This document shows positions 59,460 to 64,000 of a stretch of 64,000 nucleotides of DNA, in pieces. Below the pieces are notes generated by a model. The model did no database searches. It was not told where the DNA came from and saw nothing but the letters and a program-made list of their open reading frames with translations. How positions within the stretch are numbered: position 1 is the first letter of the stretch; the number at the start of each line of letters is the position of its first letter. This DNA is from Prorocentrum cordatum (Eukaryota; Sar; Dinophyceae; Prorocentrales; Prorocentraceae): positions 526,366 through 590,365 of the forward strand of contig CAUYUJ010002102.1 of assembly GCA_963575745.1 (NCBI GenBank). Direction: 5' to 3'. The position numbers were made by a program, and so were the translations under genes.

Positions 59460-62410
59460 CGTATTCGTCGTCACCTGCGTGGATGACACTGAGCCCCAAA
59501 TAGCCTATGAGATTGAAGCCCTCCAAAACACGCAGATGAAACACTTGAGGTTTTGCATGCTCCGCGATAGTCCTCAGCACTCGGTTCAGAGACTCATCCC
59601 GCCAGCATGCGTAGTACGCGGGGCAACCCAGATAGTGGATCCTGTCAGATGAATGGGGGCCTACCTGAGTCTGGCCGTTTCCCACGGAAACGGCACGTAT
59701 ACAGTGTGTAGTTGGTGTGTGCGCGTTGTTACATGTTTATATGTGTGCATCGCTCGCTATGTAAGTACATTCGCATTTTGTGCGTGCGGTCGTGGTTGTC
59801 CGTGCGGTGTTTGTGATATCTTAACCAGTCTAGCGCATGCGCTAATGTTTGATCATACGTGTTTCCAGATGTGCTTTGGTGCTCGTGGCAGTAAGTGCTC
59901 ATATATCTGCAGGCCGCGCGGTCGCCCAATCTGGGGGGGGAGAGCTTCGAGGTCCTGGAATCGCGTGAGGGGTGTACCAGTACACGGCGGTTCTTATGCA
60001 GATGGGGCTTGGGCAACGCATGAGGGGCATGCCAACTTGAGGCTCCGTTGCCATGCGGGACAGCCATGTGCTGAAATGGGCCCCCTATGACCACGCCCTC
60101 GGGCCGCGTGAGGGGCGTGCCGAAATTGGAGCGGTGGGGCCTCGCGAACTCCACCCTCCTCATTCCTCTCATTTCGCCCACGGCACCGCCCGCGCCCCGC
60201 CAGATCTGCGCCCGCGCGAAGGCGGGGCAGAGGCAGGAGGGCGGGAGTGTTGCGGAGACGAAAGCTGAGAGAGTGACAGAGGGTGAGACAGAAGGGCAAC
60301 GGAGGGGTGGAGGGAGAGAGGGGCAGAGAGGGAGAGAGAGAGAGAGAACTAGAAAAGGAGAGAGGGAGATAGGCAGAGAGAGAGAGAGAGGGAGAGGGCT
60401 GGTTGAGGAGCAGGAGGGGCAGGGGAGGAAGAGGAGGAGGAGGAGGGAAAGGAGGAGGAGGAGGAGAAGGAAGAGACGGAGAAGGCCGCTCCAATACCAA
60501 AGGGGAGTACTCAAACCTTGCGACCTCCCACGGGCATGGGGTTTAGAAATCCCTGGGGCAGTCCTGATCGTCATCTCCATAAAGAAATGGTGCTTCGGGA
60601 CGAGGGAAATCCGCGCTTGCTGGGAGTACAGATTGGCGGCCGACATCAAATCAACCAATCGCTGGCAACTGGGAATATCTGGAACGAGCGGAAGCTCCCT
60701 GCACACATCCAAGTATTCAGCCAAACTAACACCGACACGGCGCAACTCCCTATGATGATGCAAATGCCCCCCCCACTTCCCCATCAAATGATTTGCGAAC
60801 AGAAGAGCAACGCCGCACTCTGCGGCTTTCAACTTGATGTGGCAGCCTGGGTGTGCCAACTCAGCAGTGTGAGTGCTTCCCCGTTGCTCGCCCATCATAT
60901 TCAACGTCCAATCATTCAGACGATCGCCAGGGTCAATATTGCATTCACATTGCCACGAGAAGAGCTCTGCGCGAAGTCGCTTGGCTCCTGCTTCCAGCTT
61001 CTCCTCTAGGGAGCCTACCAAGTCCCAGGGGTTCGCTATGTTGACCCTCCAAGCGACGGCCGCCACATAGCGCATCACAGGTCCGAAATACACTGTGTGC
61101 AACATGTCTGTACAAATATTCTCCACACTCAAGCCTGTATTTCGAAAGAACAGAGGGCACGCGTGCACGACCGGGTCCTCCAACATCCTATTGGGTCCGA
61201 GGTTCGCTCTCCAAAACGTGGCTTCGAACGGTGTTTCTATATGCTCGAATTTAGCTACGTCGGGCACGTCCTGGCTCGGTTCCAATCGGTCCCCAGCAGA
61301 CAACCCCGTCCCAGGTAAGTTCGCCTGTAACGTCCGACCCCAGTAACCCCGACCTGCGATCGGTGACAACATGCCGTCCCTCACGATGGCGATCTGCTCA
61401 TCCCTGGAGTTTATGGTTTTGGTGATTGTAGAGCGGCGAATGAATTCGCGGTAAGTAGCACTAGATTTTTGCTCATAATGATGATCAAACGTTGCGCATT
61501 TCCCATAACCGTCGTGACAATTGTCTTTGGTAGCGTTACAATACACACAAAAATGGTATCTACTAGTGACTGAAGGGAACCCTAAAGTATGTGACAACTC
61601 TGCGAGGTCCCCTTTCACCCAGATCACTGCCGCCTTGTACCTGAGACGCGGCCCCTTCCTACCAATCATATCGAAGAGAGGGTCCGAAGGCTTCCAGGGG
61701 GCATTGAACGCACTCACATTGGGCCGTACCCCTGAACACATGACTTCAATCAGCCAAGATATTGCCGACAGGAATGGGTAAATACTGCACCACCCTCGGC
61801 ACCCGCAACGGCATGTCTCTTGAGTGCGGAGACCCCCAATCCAGTACCGTTTTTGAGTTACCAGATTTGTCAGCCATACCCCCAGAACCGATCGTGGTGT
61901 CCCAGCAATCAGAGATGTGTAACGCACACTGTCGCCAAAAAACGCAAGAGGAAGTGGGGGAGGCTCGCCATTCTCTCGAGCGCGAGCAACAACAGGATGA
62001 CGATGATACGCAGCTGGCCACTGCTTATCCTGGACTCGGTGCAAGATCTCTGGATCTTTCAACAACTCCTCTTCTATGATCTCGTGCACTGCGGCAATGG
62101 GCACCACCACAGTTGTTCTAACACCTTCATGCGGGTTCATCCCAGGGACCTTTTCATACACGACAGGCCCAGGACCAGGAAGAAGAGGCACCAACTTTCT
62201 GTTGTAAGAACCACTCTGCAAACCAGGTTCCCTCGCAAACTTTTCGAACTCCGCCCCCAGGACGCCAGCTTTCTTGCACCAGAAACAGGCCATGCACAGA
62301 TCAGCAGCGCTCAGCTTGTTCTGCGCTTTTAAGCTGACCAGGAAGCGGAACAGGCCAGCGCCGCCAGTGCGCCACTGGTGGCGCTGCTCCTCGTCATCGG
62401 AATCACCCAT
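59416..62410 (-). CDS. CACTA/Plavaka-like transposase, two exons
   Basis: Exon 1 runs from ATG 62410 to an AGG codon at 60565-60563. Exon 2 resumes at an in-phase AGG codon, 59643-59641, and stops at 59416, giving about 690 residues. Seen: FFGDSVRY with Asp160; a Cys-rich CRCGCRGWC at 200-208; VKGDLAELSHTLGF with Asp268, followed by CVYC at 288-291; and ENICTDMLHTVYFG with Asp435. Spacing and wording fit the D...D...(D-x-M/L-H) layout of CMC (CACTA/Plavaka) transposases, where GD-x-P...C-x2-C and D-x-M-H are hallmarks. Exon 2 carries the conserved tail RDESLNRVLRTIAEHA. The start is the first Met after upstream non-coding sequence, and the N-terminus is acidic (MGDSDDEEQ). The last 44 bases overlap the next ORF in another frame. 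Superfamily is inferred from motifs. No flanking terminal inverted repeats were found, so mobility is unproven. Confidence 0.62.
59644..60562 (-). other. Probable GA-AG intron of the transposase gene
   Basis: The ORF leaves the transposase alignment after MTIR and re-enters it at IHYLGCPAYY. Both joins fall inside an AGG codon in the same phase. Reading exon..AG|GACTGCC at the donor and CTGACAG|GATCC at the acceptor gives a GA-AG intron of about 922 bp, a non-canonical class known in dinoflagellates. The AGG at both ends makes the exact cut ambiguous. The intron carries a GA-rich tract (60300-60480) and three degenerate repeats of a CGTGAGGGG(T/C) unit (59963-60120). Read-through would add several hundred low-complexity residues instead of the conserved tail. 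Confidence 0.6.
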
Positions 62411-63316
62411 GGCTCAAGCCAGAGGCTAACTCCTGGAGCCGAGGTGCCTGAAAAGGTGGCGCGGAGAAGACAGCGCGGCAACTCGGCCAGTGCCACGACG
62501 TGGCGAGAGCTAGCGACGCAATGATGATAGGCACCTGGAGAGCCTAAGTGCGCCTGTTCGTGGCCCTGAATATCAGGAGGAGGAACGTGTGCAGGAGACA
62601 GCGGGCGAGCGAGCTGGGGGGCTCAGGGGGCGAGCGGTCGGGACGAGAGGATGAAGAGCGAAATGGAATGTGAGAGAGTGTGAGCAGACGCAGTGTTTCT
62701 TGATATCGTTTCGCACTTCATTCGGAAAAACTGAGCGATTGAGCTCCCCCGAAAGAAATGTTCCAGCATCAATGGTTTTTTCGAGGAGTTCGTTGAAAAC
62801 GAGTGACCCACGACAGGCCCACGGGAGGCCCACGGGGGGCCCACGGGGGGCCCACGGGGGGCCCACGGTGGCCAGGGTCGTCCAACGGGTGTCCCCCGGG
62901 TGCGATGGAGGTGCGTTGGCCTGCCCTCGCCCGTGACATCCTCACAATTGCATGCGCGTGGGACGTCGGGCCCACGGGTACCCACGGGTGCGTTGGCCTC
63001 TACAAGGGTCCAACGGGCGTCCACCGGCTGCGTGGGTCCATCGATGGACCCACGGGGGACCCACGGCTGTCGGAGCGAGGATTTTCCATATTTTCTGACA
63101 CGATTGTCGCGTGAGCTCGAATGTCGACGATAGGCGCACCAACCAGCATTGCAGTCGCTGGCATACTGAAACTAAGGAGAGGGAGAGAGAGGGAAGGTGC
63201 AATTGTGAGACAAGGGATGGAGGGAGCGAGGAATGGAGGGAGGGAGCGTTCGAGCGAGGTAGGTGGAGGGTGGCGAGAGGGAGTGGAGAAAGAGAGGAGA
63301 GAGAGAGAGGGTGGGT

Positions 63317-63347
<31 letters not shown>

Positions 63348-64000
63348 CGACTAGCAGCCGAGTGCACTCGGGCCTGCAACTGTGGTCGCGCTCGACGCTC
63401 GCAGATTGAAAGCACCCCAGTTTGCCCCTATGCAAGATAAGGGCATTCGCCCTCAATTGCCAGCGCCGCGTGCTCCACGTGTCGCCACCCCAGCCCGAAA
63501 AAAAACAAGCAGGCGCTAACGGATTGTTTCCATATCCTCCTATACCCCCCCGAATATCACGCGCTGCTCTGGCGGCCACAGCGGCCAAAGTGTAATCCCA
63601 CGAGCAAGCTCTCGCGAGAGGACTGCGACCTCGGAGGCAGCGTGCTGACCTCGATATCATTAGGATGCCGATGCTTCTCAAAGTCATCTTGCCGTCTCGT
63701 GTCCTCCTGGCCTTCCCCTTAGTCGTCATCATCCCTCCAACTTGCACTGCCCTCCTCGTCTTCCTCCTCTGCCTGCTCATCAAACTCCTAGTCCTCATCC
63801 CCGTCACCTTCCTTCTGATCCCCCACATTTTCTTCTTCGCTCCGCTATCCTCGTCCTCTTTCCCATCTCCCCCTTTCCTGCATTGTCCCCCCCCGTGGGC
63901 CCTCCCCCACCTCCTCCTCCTCCTCCTCCTCCTCCTCCTCCTCCCCTCCTCCTCCTCCTCCTCCTCCTCCTCCTCCTCCTCGTCCTCCACCTCCAACTTC
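62411..64000. other. No gene seen, 62411-64000
   Basis: Upstream flank of the transposase gene, containing the CCCACGGG repeat, GA-rich DNA and a terminal CTC tract. No inverted repeat matching the gene's far side was found. Confidence 0.45.
62808..63075. repeat. CCCACGGG short tandem repeat
   Basis: Five near-perfect GGCCCACGGGGG units at 62816-62872, then looser CCCACGGG/TCCAACGGG units to 63070. Confidence 0.55.

Noticed and set aside
59729-60560. Read-through C-terminus of the transposase ORF (Leu/Ser/Pro-rich)
   Set aside because: It is intron sequence with a CT-rich tract; the conserved C-terminus is in the downstream exon.
57789-62410. Restriction-modification or bacterial defence island
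   Set aside because: The genes have introns, eukaryotic context and transposase motifs; no nuclease partner is present.

Overview
This is a nuclear genomic window from a eukaryote, most likely a photosynthetic dinoflagellate. Four things point there: a 15-nt exact core of the dinoflagellate spliced leader (1984-1998); three long non-LTR retrotransposon remnants whose endonuclease, reverse transcriptase, RNase H and zinc-finger parts resemble dinoflagellate LINE-like proteins; a gene with a GA-AG type intron flanked by AGG repeats; and GC-rich DNA packed with trinucleotide microsatellites, minisatellites and short inverted-repeat elements. Some dispersed repeats recall Prorocentrum gene models, but that is memory and was not checked. 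No rRNA, tRNA, CRISPR array or bacterial-type operon was recognised. All family assignments come from reading motifs; no alignment or search was run.

Layout. 1-11 kb: no convincing gene; dispersed repeats, foldback (MITE-like) elements, GGA/CTC/CGT microsatellites and the spliced-leader relic. 11.6-18.3 kb: a decayed LINE on the minus strand (LINE A). 18.3-34.5 kb: repeats and foldbacks, one inserted in a repeat copy (20.9-21.2 kb) and one inserted in an RNase H-like fragment (24.0-24.2 kb), plus minisatellites at 28.4-30.9 kb. 34.6-40.1 kb: a second LINE on the plus strand (LINE B). 40.7-42.5 kb: a 5'-truncated LINE of another family on the minus strand (LINE C). 43-49 kb: repeats, including a 1-kb minisatellite and a 200-bp alternating GT/GC tract. 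49.2-54.8 kb: the largest ORF, 1764 codons, extendable by about 130 codons through a one-base slip in a G run; it has membrane segments, a retroelement-gag-like region and a CCCH-like finger. 55-57.5 kb: repeats, including a 400-bp GGT array. 57.8-62.4 kb: a minus-strand two-protein unit, a CACTA/Plavaka-like transposase followed by an overlapping cytosine-methyltransferase-like protein, each with one intron. 62.4-64 kb: tandem repeats.

The most notable items are the transposase/methyltransferase-like pair, the large unclassified ORF, and the collection of foldback elements, several with recognisable target duplications or restored host sequence. Most of the rest is dead retroelements and simple repeats.
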